This document shows positions 1 to 11,559 of a DNA stretch of 64,000 nucleotides, piece after piece. Position numbers and translations under genes: made by a program. Source of the stretch: Chamaelirium japonicum (Eukaryota; Streptophyta; Magnoliopsida; Liliales; Melanthiaceae); assembly GCA_947650365.1 (NCBI GenBank), contig OX393551.1, forward strand, positions 61,001,173 to 61,065,172, in the 5' to 3' direction. Within the stretch, counting starts at the first letter, position 1; each line of letters opens with the position of its first letter. The notes under the pieces are model-generated. The model did not search any database and was not told the origin of the DNA. It was given only the letters and a program-made list of their open reading frames with translations.

Positions 1-2007
1 GGTGTGTCTCCGCTGCGCCCGCTAACTGATACAGTCCCTTCGGACAAATTGTACACTGATTGGCCCATCTCTGTTACCGGCGCATGGACACCCGTCTCAG
101 TGCCTGATACCCCCCGAGGCGAAGTGCACGACGCAGTGAAGATGTACTGCGAGGGGGGCATCTTCGCATGGACCTCCGAGAGGGCTGGAGCTATCGACAA
201 CTTATTTCTTGAGTTGACCTGTGGAACCAGGTCGTGGAAACAGTTCTCCAACTACCCAGTGAGATATGGCAAGGCCAATCTCCTCCACCGATCAAAGGAT
301 AGATATGAGGATAATGAAGTTCTGTATTCTGACTATGAGGAAGACCCTCATTCGGGTAAGATTATCTGGAAGGTTCGGGCCGAGAAGAAAATCTACACTG
401 CAAGGCGCCGATTGCCTACCGTGGATGAGAAGCTGGTGATCCAAAGAGGCCCAGTGAAGAAGAAACGAAAAACCCTCATCAAGCAAAAGGAAGATGAAGA
501 CCAAGGGAAGAAGAATGATGATGAAGAAGAAAAAGAGAAGAAGGGGAGCGTCGGGGAAGACGAAGAAACTGAGAATGTCAGCCACGACAACAGTGGTAAT
601 GACGAAGACGAGGATGGGAACGGCGAGGATGATCTGTCTTCCACCCCCTCTGGTGGAGATGGTGAGAACGGGGGTGGTGAGGAAGAAATTCCTCCCACCC
701 CCACTGGTGGTGCAACAGGGGAAGACTCAATTCCTATTCCCATTGACGAGGTTAAAGCCCGTCAAATGGAGGAAATTCTCGACACAGAAGGTGATGGCCC
801 AAAGGCGGTTCCCACCTATAAGTTTGATGAATTGAAGAAGCCGCTGCGCTTCAAAATAAAGTTGTCGAGGAGTGGTGGGGTTGGAAGCAACCCCACACCC
901 CTCGATCAGATTCCACCTGAAGTACCCCGTCTCGAAGGAGCGACAACGAGCGGGGGTATAGAAGTTGAGCAACCCCCACCCCCATCTCAGTCTCTGGTTG
1001 AGGAGGTGGCTGCCATGGTGGCGGGACTCATCCAGCCAAGCGGGCCACAGGAAGAAGAAAGAGTCACACCTCCCCGGGATGCTCCCTCCCATATCCATTT
1101 GGAGAGGGAAAGTCGCGTGGGCGATGGAGCTACTCAACCTCAGCCAGCGCCGGCCCCTACTCAGGAGAAAACGACCCCTCAGGGTGGTTCCGATCGCCGA
1201 AAGGGTAAGGAGCCAAGGGTTGAAGCCTCAGGTAATTGTACTAACTGGCCTTGATTGTCTTGCCTCTGTGCCTCTGAAGATTGGAAATAATCTAACACTT
1301 TGACCTCTCATGTTGATTGCAGGTGTGCCTGTTGGCTCGACCCCGAAGATAAAGAGTTTGGGTGATGTTGACATCAACCACCCCACATCTGTGATCCGGA
1401 AACTCTGCAATCTTCCAGGGGCTACTCTGGATGAAGCTTTCGACAGGCTCGGACTGGTGGTAAGTGCATCTGCTCGACCGATCATCTGAATTGCATCTTC
1501 AGAATAATTCTAACTCTTTTGTTCTTTTTACAGAATTCAGCAGTTTTGAATGTCGCGACCAAGCTCTCCATGAAGGCGGGAGCAAAAGAAGCTTCAGCTG
1601 AAGTCTCCCGCTTAGCTGCCGCACTGGAGGTCGTAAACGCGGAGAGGGATAAGCTGAAGGAGGCTCTATCCTCAAAGAAGGAGGCACTGAAGGCTAAAAC
1701 TGAGGCCCTTCGCAAGGAAAAGTTGGAGAGCAAGGGCTGGCAGAACGAATACGAGGCTCAGAGTCATGAATTCCTAGAATTGAAGAATCGATTCTTCAGG
1801 ATCGAAAACTTGTGCTTCGATCGTGCGACTCGAATAAAGGAGCTGGAGGCTCAACTTGCTGCTTCAGCAGAGTCTCATAAGAAGGAGCTGGAGCATATAC
1901 GGAGTGAGTGCAAGAGCTACAGGGAAACAGCTGAGAAGGCAGCAGAAGCGCTCAGGGTCCATGTAGCCAGTGTCCGATCCTCTAAGGCATCAGTGGCCAA
2001 GCCTTGA
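1..2007 (+). CDS. Antisense gene of element A (acidic linker plus coiled-coil protein), 5' partial
   Basis: Reads on the strand opposite gag-pol. The frame is open at the left edge, so the true start lies outside the window. Two introns with GT-AG ends are apparent, at about 1232-1322 and 1460-1533; the frame stays open across both, and the last exon ends in TGA at 2005-2007. The first exon encodes an unrecognised N-terminal region with aromatic and Cys residues, then a basic patch, a long Glu/Asp/Gly-rich acidic linker and Pro-rich segments. The last exon (about 158 residues) is a strong heptad-type coiled coil rich in Ala, Lys, Glu and Leu. The layout, though not the sequence, matches the antisense gene of element B. 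Additional antisense ORFs are known in Tat elements; their function is not established. I assign none here. Confidence 0.72.
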
Positions 2008-2761
2008 GACTTTTCTTCTTCTTCGTTGTTGTACTTGTAAACTTTTGAAATGTAGCAGCTCACTCTTGTACCTGGCACATTTTGATAATAATAGAAATCT
2101 CTTTGGTGTTTAAAAATTGGATGTCTCTTGAGTTGAATGTCTTTGAATCTTATGTTCTGGATGGCATTAGCATAGATACAATCTTTTGAATGTAAGGGAT
2201 CGAGTCGCAACTTGATTACCCAAACTTGTTTAACTTGAAATTTGAATTTGAATTCATGCAACACTTGTATGTAAGGGGTTGAGTCGCAACTCAAGCACCC
2301 AAACTTATTGCAACTTGAAAATTGAAACTTGGATTCGTGTAACACTTGAATGTGAGGGGTTGAGTCGCAACTCAAGCACCCAAACTTGTTAGACGATATC
2401 GGAATTGATTGAAATTGAACATTAAAACTTGAAGGTCAGTTTAACATTTGCTAGTAAGGGGTTGAGTCGCAACTCTAACACCCAAACTTGTTAAAAGACT
2501 TGGTAACTTGAATATGGTCAGTTTTTAACATTTGCTAGTAAGGGGTTGAGTCACAACTCTAACACCCAAACTTGTTAAAAGACCTGGTAACTTGAATTTA
2601 AAGCTGCTTTAGAACTTGAATTGAAAAACTGAACACTTGCACATTTGAACATTTGAAAGAGAACTTTATTCATCACAGAATTTACATTATGGGTAGAACA
2701 TCTTGAGGTGTCTAGAATTCCAAGCTCGAGGCAATCTATCTCCTTCTGGTGTGACCAGTCT
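2008..2761. other. Non-coding spacer between the antisense gene and integrase of element A
   Basis: This AT-rich stretch lies between two convergent genes. Just past the antisense stop it carries T-rich sequence and AATAATA-like motifs near 2088 that could serve as its polyadenylation region. The middle (about 2190-2580) is a degenerate tandem repeat listed separately. On the pol strand it would be the 3' untranslated region. No other coding potential is visible. Confidence 0.7.
2190..2580. repeat. Degenerate tandem repeat in the 3' untranslated region of element A
   Basis: Five copies share the core GGGGTTGAGTCGCAACT followed by ACCCAAACTTGTT, starting near 2199, 2276, 2356, 2459 and 2541, so the period is about 77-103 bp. 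The copies differ in spacer length and by scattered substitutions. Short tandem repeats in the region 3' of pol are a known feature of Tat/Ogre elements and have been proposed as seeds for new satellites. This repeat does not resemble the 23-bp satellite beside the element. Confidence 0.85.
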
Positions 2762-2764
2762 TTA

Positions 2765-3740
2765 AGAACCTTTGCCTCCTACTGATTCAACGATATATGG
2801 ACCTTCCCAGTTGGGAGCAAGCTTCCCACTGCTGTGTTCTTTGGTGTTGTAGAAAACTGCTCTGAGAACTAGGCTGCCCACTGGGAACTGTCTCTTGTAG
2901 ATTTTCTTGTCATAGGCTCTTTTGATCTTCTGTTGGTACTTGGCCACACGAAGTGATGCTTGATCTCGTAATTCTTCGGAGAAGTCTAGATCATTGATCC
3001 GAAGTTCTTCATTGATTCCTTCTTCAACTGCTTTGGTCTTTAAAGTACTTGATATATTTTCTGTTGGGAGTACTGCTTCCGATCCATATGTTAGACGAAA
3101 GGGTGAGAACCCTGTTGATCTTCTCGGAGTTGTGCGATACCCCCAAAGAACTTCAGGTAGGACTTGCTCCCACAATCCTTTCTTGTCGTTGAGTTTCTTC
3201 TTGAGTATACCAAGTATAGCTCTATTTGAGGCTTCAGCTTGACCGTTGCATTGAGGATATCTTGGAGTTGAATAGAATAGCTTGATACCGTTGTTCAGAC
3301 AGAACTCTCGAAACTTGTCGGAATCAAATTGAGCTCCATTGTCAGCAACGAGAACTTGAGGTGTACCAAATCTTGAGAAGATGTTGTGCCGAATGAATTT
3401 GATCACTTCGTCGTCAGTCTCTCGGAAGAGGGGCACTGCTTCAACCCATTTGGTGAAATAATCCGTGGCCAGCAGTAGATACTTCTTCTTGCTTGGAGTT
3501 GGAGGGAAAGGACCCAAGAAATCTAACCCCCATTGATGGAATGGTCAGGGACTTGATAGTTGATGAAGCTCATCTGCAGGGAGATGGATAGCTCGAGCGT
3601 GTCTTTGGCATGGCTCACATCTTTGAACAACTTGTTGAGCATCCCTTGCCATTGTTGGCCAGTAGTACCCTTGTAGCTTCGTCTTGGCTTCAAGAGATCT
3701 CCCTCCCGAATGATTTCCACAAGTTCCAGAGTGGATATCA
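2765..3740 (-). pseudogene. Element A integrase region
   Basis: Integrase joins the cDNA ends to target DNA. On the minus strand an N-terminal HHCC zinc-binding part (IHSGTCGNH ... CEPCQRH) is followed by the catalytic core with the DD35E pattern: Asp in LLATDYFTKW, Asp in VADNGAQFD and Glu in NGQAEASNR. A GYRTTPRRSTGFSPF block and a C-terminal PNWEGPYIV block follow, the usual plant Ty3/gypsy order. No chromodomain is visible after it, as expected for Tat elements. This belongs to a broken element. Confidence 0.9.
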
Positions 3741-4066
3741 ATCAGGATTGCCTGTGCTTGCTCAGGACCAAGGCATTTGAGCAACATCCCGTTGTGAGAT
3801 TTGAAGTACAGATCTTCTCCTTGAATAGTGTAGCAAGGAAGCTTCCTTTGAAGTCTTCGGGCTTGATTTGGATCTTCGGGCATTTTGCCATGTTTGAAGA
3901 AATCAAAGATTGATCGTCTCCAGTCTTCAGGCTCACCTGTAGTAGTGAGGTTCAATGCGAGTTGATCTCCACCCCCAGATCTCTTTGTAGTAGCAAGGAT
4001 CTGTTGATCGGGGATGGTCTTGGGCATTTCTTGATAATCAATTTGTATTTGTCTTCCTCCGAGTGA

Positions 4067-4453
4067 GTCTCCAAGGACGGAGGCAGCATTAGCTAGAGCA
4101 TCTGCTTCACGATTCTCTGCTCTTGGAATTTGAACGAACTCTGTTATAGTAAAACGTTGTTGAAGACGTCGTACTAAGGCTAAGTAGAGTTGCATTCTTT
4201 CTTCGCGAGCTGTGTACTCTCCATTGATTTGCCTTATGATCAATTGGGAGTCGCTGTAGACGATGATTCGATCTACCCCCAGAGATTCCGCCATTTCGAG
4301 TCCGGAAATGAGTGCTTCATATTCAGCTTCGTTGTTGGTGGCATTAAACCCAAGGAGAGTGGCCTTCTGGAGATGATCAAGTTCGGGGGATATTAAGACT
4401 ATCCCAGTTCCCGAACCGATTGAACTAGAAGCTCCATCAGTATAGAGTTTCCA
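4067..4453 (-). pseudogene. Element A archaeal-type RNase H (second RNase H)
   Basis: The segment reads WKLYTDGASS, NNEAEYEALISGLE, VYSDSQLIIRQING and READALANAAS, the four acidic-residue blocks of a type I RNase H of the archaeal/plant kind. It sits between the gypsy RNase H and the integrase. A second RNase H at this place is a published hallmark of the plant Tat lineage. Its presumed role is helping to remove the RNA strand during cDNA synthesis. Confidence 0.9.
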
Positions 4454-4714
4454 TGGAGGAGTCGCAGCAATAGCCTCAAGATTTGGATCAATCTTTGTTG
4501 AAGGAATGATCGGAGTATTGTCTTCATCTTCTAAGCGCATGTCGACATCTTCTTCCCAAGTGATGGGGTCTTCAACTGGGAAGTCAGCTAGAAAATCAGC
4601 AACTGCTTGACCTTTGATAGAAGTGCGAGATTCGAATTGAATCCCCAGAGCACTCATTTCGATCACCTATTTGGTCATTCGACCAGCTCGACCAGCTTTG
4701 TCAATGATATCTTT

Positions 4715-5830
4715 GAGTGAGTGTTCTGAAATAACAGTGATCTGGTAGGAGACGAAGTATGGTTGAAGGCGACGCGATGCAGTGAGCAAGGCTAGGATGA
4801 CCTTCTCGGTTTTTGAATAGCGAGTTTCAGCCGGAAGAAGAGTGTGACTGATATAATAGACTGGACGCTCGAAGTCTTCTCTTCTACTGACTAAGACTGC
4901 GCTGATTGCTTGATCGGTCACGGCCAGGTAGAGCCACAAGTCTTCATTTGGAAGTGGAGCCGTCAAGATAGGAGCTTGCACCAGATATTTCTTGATGCTT
5001 TGAAATGCTTCTTCACAGATTGGACTCCAGCCAGATGTATCCGCCTTTCGTAGTTTGTCGAAGAGGGGTTTGCATTTGTCGGAAGATTTTGAGATGAATC
5101 GATTAAGTGCTGCTAACCTTCCAGTGAGGCGTTGAACTTCTTTTCGATTTGTAGGTGAAGGCATATCGATGATGGCTCGAATTTGATCGGGATTGGCTTC
5201 AATACCCCTCCTGGTCACAAGATGACCCAGGAATTTGCCAGATTGAACTGCGAAAGCGCACTTAGCTGGATTGAGCTTCATACGATATTTTCGAAGAACT
5301 TGAAAGGTTTCTGCCAGATCAGAAAGATGCTTGCTCCGAACGGAACTCTTGGTGAGGAGATCATCGACATAGACTTCGACGTTGCGACCGATCTGATCTT
5401 CGAATATCTTGGTGACTAGCCTTTGATAGGTGGAACCAGCATTTTTGAGGCCGAATGGCATTACATTATAGCAGTAGAGACCTCGGCTAGTCACGAAGCA
5501 AGTCTTCTCTTGATCGTCTGGATGAAGTGGAATTTGATTATATCCAGAATACCCATCCATGAAAGACAATAGCTCGTGGCCAGCAGTGGCATCGACGAGT
5601 CTATCGATCCTTGGCATGGGAAATGGGTCTTTGGGGCAGGCCTTGTTGAGATTGGTGAAGTCGATGCAGACTCTGACTTTCCCATTCTTCTTCGGAACAG
5701 CAACAATGTTAGAGATCCAAGTAGGATACTCTACTTCACGGATGAAACCTGCTGCGAGTAGTTTGGTGATTTCTTCTTGAACAGCAACTTGCAGCTCTGG
5801 TCGGATGGTGCGTGGCTTTTGCTTGACAGG
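4715..5830 (-). pseudogene. Element A reverse transcriptase and first RNase H region
   Basis: The reverse transcriptase copies element RNA into cDNA. Visible blocks in order are KLLAAGFIREVEYPTWISN, VAVPKKNGKVRVCIDFTNLN, SFMDGYSGYNQI, NVMPFGLKNAGSTYQRL and the catalytic VYVDDLL (about 5360-5371), then the thumb/connection with KCAFAVQSGKFLGHLV. The gypsy RNase H follows (LYLAVTDQAISAVLV, RPVYYISHTLLPAETRYS). These are standard Ty3/gypsy signatures. The segment lies directly upstream of the second RNase H in a broken element. Confidence 0.93.
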
Positions 5831-6229
5831 CTTTATTTCTTCTTTGATCGCAAGTCGGTGACAAGCGTCATCTGGATTGATTCCAGGCATGTCTTCGAAG
5901 CACCAAGCGAAGACGTCGATATTGGACTGGAGGAAGGATACCATGTCTTGTGCTTCTGCGTCGCTAAGACCGGTACCAATAAATGTTTGTCGAGGGAGAT
6001 CTCCACTGCCAATGTTGATAGGGATGATTTCTTCAATTGAAGGTGATGTTTCCCATTCGATTGGTGGAGGTTCGGTCAGCGGAATCTCCTTTGATTGCTA
6101 TTTGGAAGAGGGACCAGCTTCATCTCGTGGCCGCTTTGGAGGAGCAATGTTGATCTTTCGATCTGTTTTAGCCGCAGCAGCCTCACAAGACCTTCCAGCT
6201 TGCTGATCACCTCGAATGCAGACGATGCC

Positions 6230-6600
6230 TTCTCCTGTTGCAAACTTGAGAAGTTGGTGATAAGAAGAGGAGATGGCATTGATCTGGTGGAGGAATGGTT
6301 GCCCAAGAATGGCGTTGTAACTGGAGACCCCTTCGACAATGGCAAACCTCACCGAGACTCGAGTCTCTCGGCTGAGGTCCAGAGTGAATCTCGACTCACC
6401 CACTGTGATGCTTTGTTCGCCGTTGAAGCCAGTGATCACGGTTGGAACGACGTCAAGGCTTTGATATTTATGTCCCAAACGTTTGAAGCAGTCTGAGAAC
6501 ATAATGTCGATTGAACTCCCGGTGTCGATGAGGATCCGATTGACGGTGCTTCCGTCGATGATGAGTTTCAAAACCAGGGGGTCTCGATGTGGAGTATGAA
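6230..6600 (-). pseudogene. Element A aspartic protease region
   Basis: This is a retroviral-type aspartic protease that would cleave the gag-pol polyprotein. The active-site block is ILIDTGSSIDIMF (Asp near 6526), followed by the second-half block FAIVEGVSSYNAILGQPFL, which is typical of plant gypsy proteases. It lies between the gag zinc knuckle and the reverse transcriptase. Fossil copy. Confidence 0.88.
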
Positions 6601-6939
6601 CTCCTTGAAGATCAGTGTCGTTGAAGACTATGGACGGCCAAGCAAGACCTTCGATGGGCTTCTCGATCCAGGTATCTTCTTTGCTCGCCGTAGATCGAAC
6701 ATGAAATATGCGCCGAATCTGCCGATCAACTTCCTTCCCAGTCACTGATTGATTGTGCAGTGATCCATGAATGCCAAAGATATTGGCATTCACAGTAAGG
6801 GGTGATGGGTTGGAAGAGATCTGGTGAATCCAGCACACTTCTTTGCCCTTTGCAGAGGTTCGACGTTGATCGTGCCCGTTGTTGACGAATTCTTGAAGGT
6901 GACCTTCTTGCAACAAGTCTTCAAGATGGAACTTCAACC

Positions 6940-8566
6940 GATAGCACCGGTCGGTGGAGTGGCCGTGACTTCGATGGAATTCGCAGTAAACTGTTTTCTC
7001 TGCTGTGAATTTCGAGTTTGGCTGAAGAGGATTGGGCCTCCGAACGAACTCTTCATGTTGAATGCGGTCGAGTATCTGTTCGACCGGCATATTCCACTCG
7101 GTGAAAGTGGTCTTCGTTGGAGATCGACGCCCATCATTCTTTGATCGTTTGTTGGCTGGAGGGGTTGCTGCCTCAGCGTTGTGAGCCTTGGCGGCATACT
7201 TAGGAGCTTCTCTCTCCGCAGGCCTTCTCTTAGTTTCTCGCCCTTTCCGAGCAACTTTATCGTCTTCGACCTCGATCTCTCTTTGGATTCGATCAAACAT
7301 AGCACCAAGAGAAGGAGGGGGATTGCGGATGAAGTCGTTGTAGATGTGTAGATCGAATCAGAGAGCGTTCTGGAAAGCCAACATGATGGCTTCATCATCC
7401 AGATGTCTTCCAGAGAGGGCAGCATGTTCGTTGCGAAACCTCCTAGTAAAACTTCGGAGAGTCTCGTCAGCACCCATCCTTAGCCGATAGAGAGAGTCGA
7501 GCTTCTTCTCGGGCTTCAGATTGAGCAGATAATGCTGCACAAAGAGTTTAGCCAAAACATCGAACTGGGTGATGGACCCAGCTCGGAGATTATGATACCA
7601 GTCAAGCGATGGCTCATCGAGACTTCCTGCGAAGGTATGGCAGAGCACATTGTTTTCTTCTTCGTGCGGCGTTAAGGCTTGCTTGAAGGCAAGGATGTGG
7701 AGAGTAGGATCTCCTCTGATGCAGTTGAATTTGGGGAGGATCGGAGTTCTCCATCCCCTTGGAAATGTTGTCTCAAAGAGACTTCGATGGAGAGGCCCGG
7801 CAGAAGAATACCCATCCCTGCGACCATGTCCTCGACCTAGAGGTGGGTCAAGAGGCAAGATCGCAAGGTCTTGCTCAGGCATTGAAGTATTTGCCGGTTG
7901 AAGTCGATGTCGGAGGTCCGATCCAAGCCCACGCTGAAGTGGAATGGAAGGGGAAACTCGACTCTTTGAAGGAGCGCCTTTCATTTGGTGCCTCCTTGGT
8001 ATGTTGAGCTTTGAAGGTGCCCTCTTGTCGCAGTTGCGGCCAGAAGACGATTGAGAAGACTCATCGTCAAGGCGATCCCAAACACTCTGTTTCCAGGGGG
8101 CAGCAGAGGGAGTTGGGTCGCGTCGGATCCTTTCGAGGGCATCAGTGCCCATTGACCTCCGTTGCTCGGAGTGAATTGAATGTCGAGGAAGATCAACCCT
8201 CTCACTTGTAGAGGGGATAGGAAGAGCGATTCCAGCCTCGGAGGCTGCCTTCTTCAGAGCATCCTTCTCAGCAGTGAGGGTGGCATTCTGTTTTGCCAAT
8301 TGGAGCAGCTGGAAGTCGACTGCCGAAATTTGGTAGGTTGATGGAGGGTCTTCAGCTGGAGCTGGTGTTGTTTGCCCAATCGACTATCGCGCGGGGTGGG
8401 CGATAGGTCGATCGACAGATCTGCCGCTCCCTGAACGAACCCCCATCTCGGGGACAGCAAGGGGCTGTCCGAAGTTGAGCCTTTGACTCATTGAACGAGT
8501 CTCAGGACGAGGATGTTGTTGAGTGTTACTTCCTTCTGGTTGACCTTGATGTTTCGTCCTCGCCAT
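6940..8566 (-). pseudogene. Element A gag region
   Basis: Gag forms the virus-like particle and packages RNA. The likely start is an ATG at 8566, about 155 bp inside the PBS. A short coiled stretch (AKQNATLTAEKDALKKA) precedes a low-complexity region and the conserved retrotransposon gag core at about 7361-7747 (FAGSLDEPSLDWYHNL, FVQHYLL, LRSFTRRFRNE). A basic region and a single CHHC-like knuckle (CEFHRSHGHSTDRC, near 6944-6985) follow, with the LKFHLEDLLQEGHLQEFV tail common in plant gypsy elements. Fossil copy. Confidence 0.87.
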
Positions 8567-8701
8567 TCAGAGAGCGAAAGGTGCAACGAGATTGCCGTTC
8601 AGTTGTCTGATCAACCGAGAGGGCGAGGAAGTTTGACTATCAAGATCGGTTGTAGGTTCAACCGATCAAGTAGTAGCGGAGAGTTGGTCTTTTTGATCGG
8701 A

Positions 8702-8718
8702 TCCCACAGACGGCGCCA
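8702..8718 (-). promoter_or_regulatory. Primer-binding site of element A
   Basis: The minus strand reads TGGCGCCGTCTGTGGGA three bases inside the LTR end. It begins with the TGG that pairs with a tRNA CCA end. Element B has the same 17 bases except for one. I cannot assign the tRNA with certainty. Confidence 0.8.
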
Positions 8719-9117
8719 AACTGTGGGGGAAAATCTTCGTGCCGACCCGAAGACTCTCGCAGCACCAGTCAATTGAAGGTTCGATTCGAGGAGATCGTTG
8801 TTCAATCTGTTGATTGAAGTTGAAGTCTTTGATATGTAAACAGAGATGCAATCAGAAAGATTGTTAACACGAGGTGTGATATCGGAGTTCAGCCGAAGCC
8901 TACGTCTCCGTGCTATAGGGAGCAACCCGAATTCACTAACACTTATACTGGAGTGATCTCGACAGGCCGAGTATCACTGTAAACCCTGATCTCTTCGAGA
9001 GAAAAAGAAGATCAAAGAGAAGTGGAAGATGGGAAGTTGGAAATCCCAGAGCTCTGGTTTTTAGAACTGAGAATTCGATCCTTTAAAATCTGATCCATTT
9101 ACATTCGAAGGCTCTGC

Positions 9118-9125
9118 TATTTATA
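9118..9125 (-). promoter_or_regulatory. TATA box in the element A LTR
   Basis: The minus strand reads TATAAATA, flanked by GC-richer sequence, in the middle of the LTR. It is positioned to start the genomic transcript toward gag, with the 43-bp repeats upstream of it. Confidence 0.65.
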
Positions 9126-9239
9126 GGATTCCCGGGGAGGAATTCCGGGGCAAATGGCGGTTTCTGCTGCCGTATCTGGGGATCCTCCAGGCAGGGCCGG
9201 TGGGTCTCTCGAAAGCCTTCAGGGGGATTCCACAGGCTC

Positions 9240-9583
9240 GTGGGCCTATCGGACAGGGCCGATGGGTCCCGCGGTGGTCCTCGTGGGCCCACCAGGCAGG
9301 GCCGGTGGGTCCCGTGGTAGTCTTCGTGGGCCCACCAGGCAGGGCCGGTGGGTCCCGTGGTAGTCTTCGTGGGCCCACCAGGCAGGGCCGGTGGGTCCCG
9401 TGGTAGTCTTCGTGGGCCCACCAGGCAGGGCCGGTGGGTCCCGTGGTAGTCTTCGTGGGCCCACCAGGCAGGGCCGGTGGGTCCCGTGGTAATCTTCGTG
9501 GGCCCACCAGGCAGGGCCGGTGGGTCCCGTGGTAGTCTTCGTGGGCCCACCAGGCAGGGCCGGTGGGTCCCGTGGTAGTTGGT
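9240..9583. repeat. 43-bp GC-rich tandem repeat in U3 of element A LTR
   Basis: Eight copies of a 43-bp unit start at 9240, 9283, 9326, 9369, 9412, 9455, 9498 and 9541. The first is diverged, the last is clipped, and the others are almost identical. Each unit contains the palindrome GTGGGCCCAC and the block CAGGGCCGGTGGGTCC. A looser partial copy lies near 9190. The repeats sit upstream of the TATA box and could act as multiplied enhancer elements. The repetitive open frames across them (Gly/Pro/Thr/Trp-rich) are a by-product. Confidence 0.93.
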
Positions 9584-9610
9584 AAACTTCTGCCAAAATT
9601 TGCACCCACA

Positions 9611-11559
9611 CGATCCATTCTAATTCATTTGTACGATCCATTCTAATTCAATTGTACGATCCATTCAAATTCATTCGTACGATCCATTCTTACTGATACG
9701 ATCCATTCTAATTCATTCGCACGAATGTATCCATTCTAATTCATTCGTACGATCCATTCTACTTTATTCGTACGATCCATTCTAATTCATTTGTACGATC
9801 CATTTTAATTCATTCGTACGATCCATTCAAATTCATTCGTACGATCCATTCTTACTGATTCGTACGATCCATTCTAATTCATTCGGACGAATGTATCCAT
9901 TCTAATTCATTCATACGATCCATTCTGATTCATTCGTACGATCCATTCTAATTCATTCGCACGATCAATTCTAATTCATTCATACTATCCATTCTAATTC
10001 ATTCATACAATCCATTCTAATTCTTTCGCACGAATGTATCCATTCAAATTCATTCGTATGATCCATTCTAATTCATTCGCACAATCTATTCTAATTCATT
10101 CGTACGATCCATTCTAATTCATTAGCACGACCTATTCTAATTTATTCGTACGATCCATTCTATTTCATTCGTACGATCCATTCTTACTCAATCTAATTCA
10201 TTCGCACGAATGTATCCATTCTAATTCATTCGTACGATCCATTCTAATTCATTCGTGTGATCCATTCTAATTCATTCGTACGAACCATTCTAATTCATTC
10301 GTATGATCCATTCTAATTCATTCGCACGATCCATTCTAATTCATTCGTACGATCCATTCTAATTTATTCATAAGATCCATTCTAATTCATTCGCACGATC
10401 CATTTTATTTCATTCGTATGATCCATTCTTACTCATTCGTACGATCCATTCTAATTCATTCGCACGAATGTATCCATTCTAATTCATTCATACGATCCAT
10501 TCTAATTCATTCACACGATCCATTCTAATTCATTCATACAATCCATTCTAATTCATGCGTACGATCCATTCTAATTCATTCGCACGATCCATTCTTTTTT
10601 ATTCGTACGATCCATTCTTACTCATTTGTACGATCCATTCTTACTCATTCGTACGATCCATTCTTTTTTATTCGTACGATCCATTCTAATTCATTAGCAC
10701 GATCCATTCTAATTCATTCGTACAATCCATTCGATTTCATTCGTACGATCCATAATTCCTTCGTATGATCCATTCGAATTCATTCGCACGAATGTATCCA
10801 TTCTAATTTATTCGTACGATCCATTCTAATTCATTCGCACGATCCATTCTAATTCATTCATACGATCCATTCTAATTCATTCATACGATCCATTCTAATT
10901 CATTCGCACGATCCATTCTTTTTTATTCGTACGATCCATTCTTACTCATTCGTACGATCCATTCTAATTCATTCGCACGAATGAATCCATTCTAATTCAT
11001 TCGTACGATCCATTCTACTTCATTCGCATGATCCATTCTAATTCATTCATACGATCCATTCTAATTCATTCGTACGATCCATTCTAATTCATTCGCACAA
11101 TCCATTATAATTCATTCTAATTCATTCGCACAATCCGTTCTAATTCATTCGCACAATCCATTCTAATTCATTCTAATTCATTCGCACAATCCATTCTAAT
11201 TTATTCGCACAATCCATTCTAATTCATTCGCATGATCCATTCTAATTCATTCTAATTCATTCGTACGATCCGTTCTTATTCATTCGTACGATCTATTCTA
11301 ATTCATTCGTACAATCCATTCTTTCTCATTCGTATGATCCATTCTAATTCATTCGCATGAATGTATCCATTCTAATTCATTCTTATGATCCATTCTAATT
11401 CCTTCGTACGATCCATTCTATTTCATTCATATGATCCATTCTAATTCATTCATACAATCCATTCTAATTCTTTCGCACGAATGTATCCATTCTAATACAT
11501 TCGTACGTATGATCCATTCTAATTCATTAATTCGTACGATTCATTCTAATTCCTTCGTG
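9611..11559 (-). repeat. 23-bp satellite, reverse-orientation block R1
   Basis: Head-to-tail copies of the unit in reverse sense (CGATCCATTCTAATTCATT then CGTA). Some carry the 5-bp longer form with GAATGTATCC. The block starts immediately at the element A LTR end. Monomers differ mainly in the GTACG/GCACG/ATACG core and by AATTC/ATTTC/TTACTC variants. No gene is present. Confidence 0.95.

Larger units (their letters stand above)
1..9610 (-). mobile_element. Element A: Ty3/gypsy LTR retrotransposon, Tat lineage, partial (left end outside window)
   Basis: Gene order read on the minus strand is LTR, PBS, gag, protease, reverse transcriptase, RNase H, a second archaeal-type RNase H, integrase, then a tandem-repeat spacer and an oppositely oriented gene. 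A second RNase H and an antisense gene are known marks of the plant Tat lineage (Ogre, Retand and Grande relatives), and no chromodomain is seen after the integrase. The 5' LTR is complete at 8722-9610; the 3' LTR and PPT must lie left of position 1. The coding part is broken, with roughly five interruptions, so this copy is a fossil. Age cannot be estimated because the second LTR is not in the window. The right end abuts the satellite directly. Confidence 0.93.
8722..9610 (-). repeat. 5' LTR of element A
   Basis: Bounded by TGTGGG at 8722 and CCCACA at 9610, which are matching inverted ends of the TG...CA type. It sits next to the PBS on its inner side and the satellite on its outer side. 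It is about 889 bp long, contains a minus-strand TATA box, and carries a GC-rich 43-bp tandem repeat in its upstream (U3) half. Confidence 0.88.

Noticed and set aside
292-1137. Minus-strand frames over the antisense gene of element A
   Set aside because: Shadows of the acidic GAA/GAG-rich coding stretch (Ser/Phe-rich in reverse) with no domain support.
9083-9641. Overlapping long frames with Gly-Pro-Thr and Pro-Ala-Trp-Trp repeats, collagen-like at first sight
   Set aside because: They are translations of the 43-bp LTR tandem repeat. Because 43 is not a multiple of three, all three frames open in turn. This is a non-coding U3 region.
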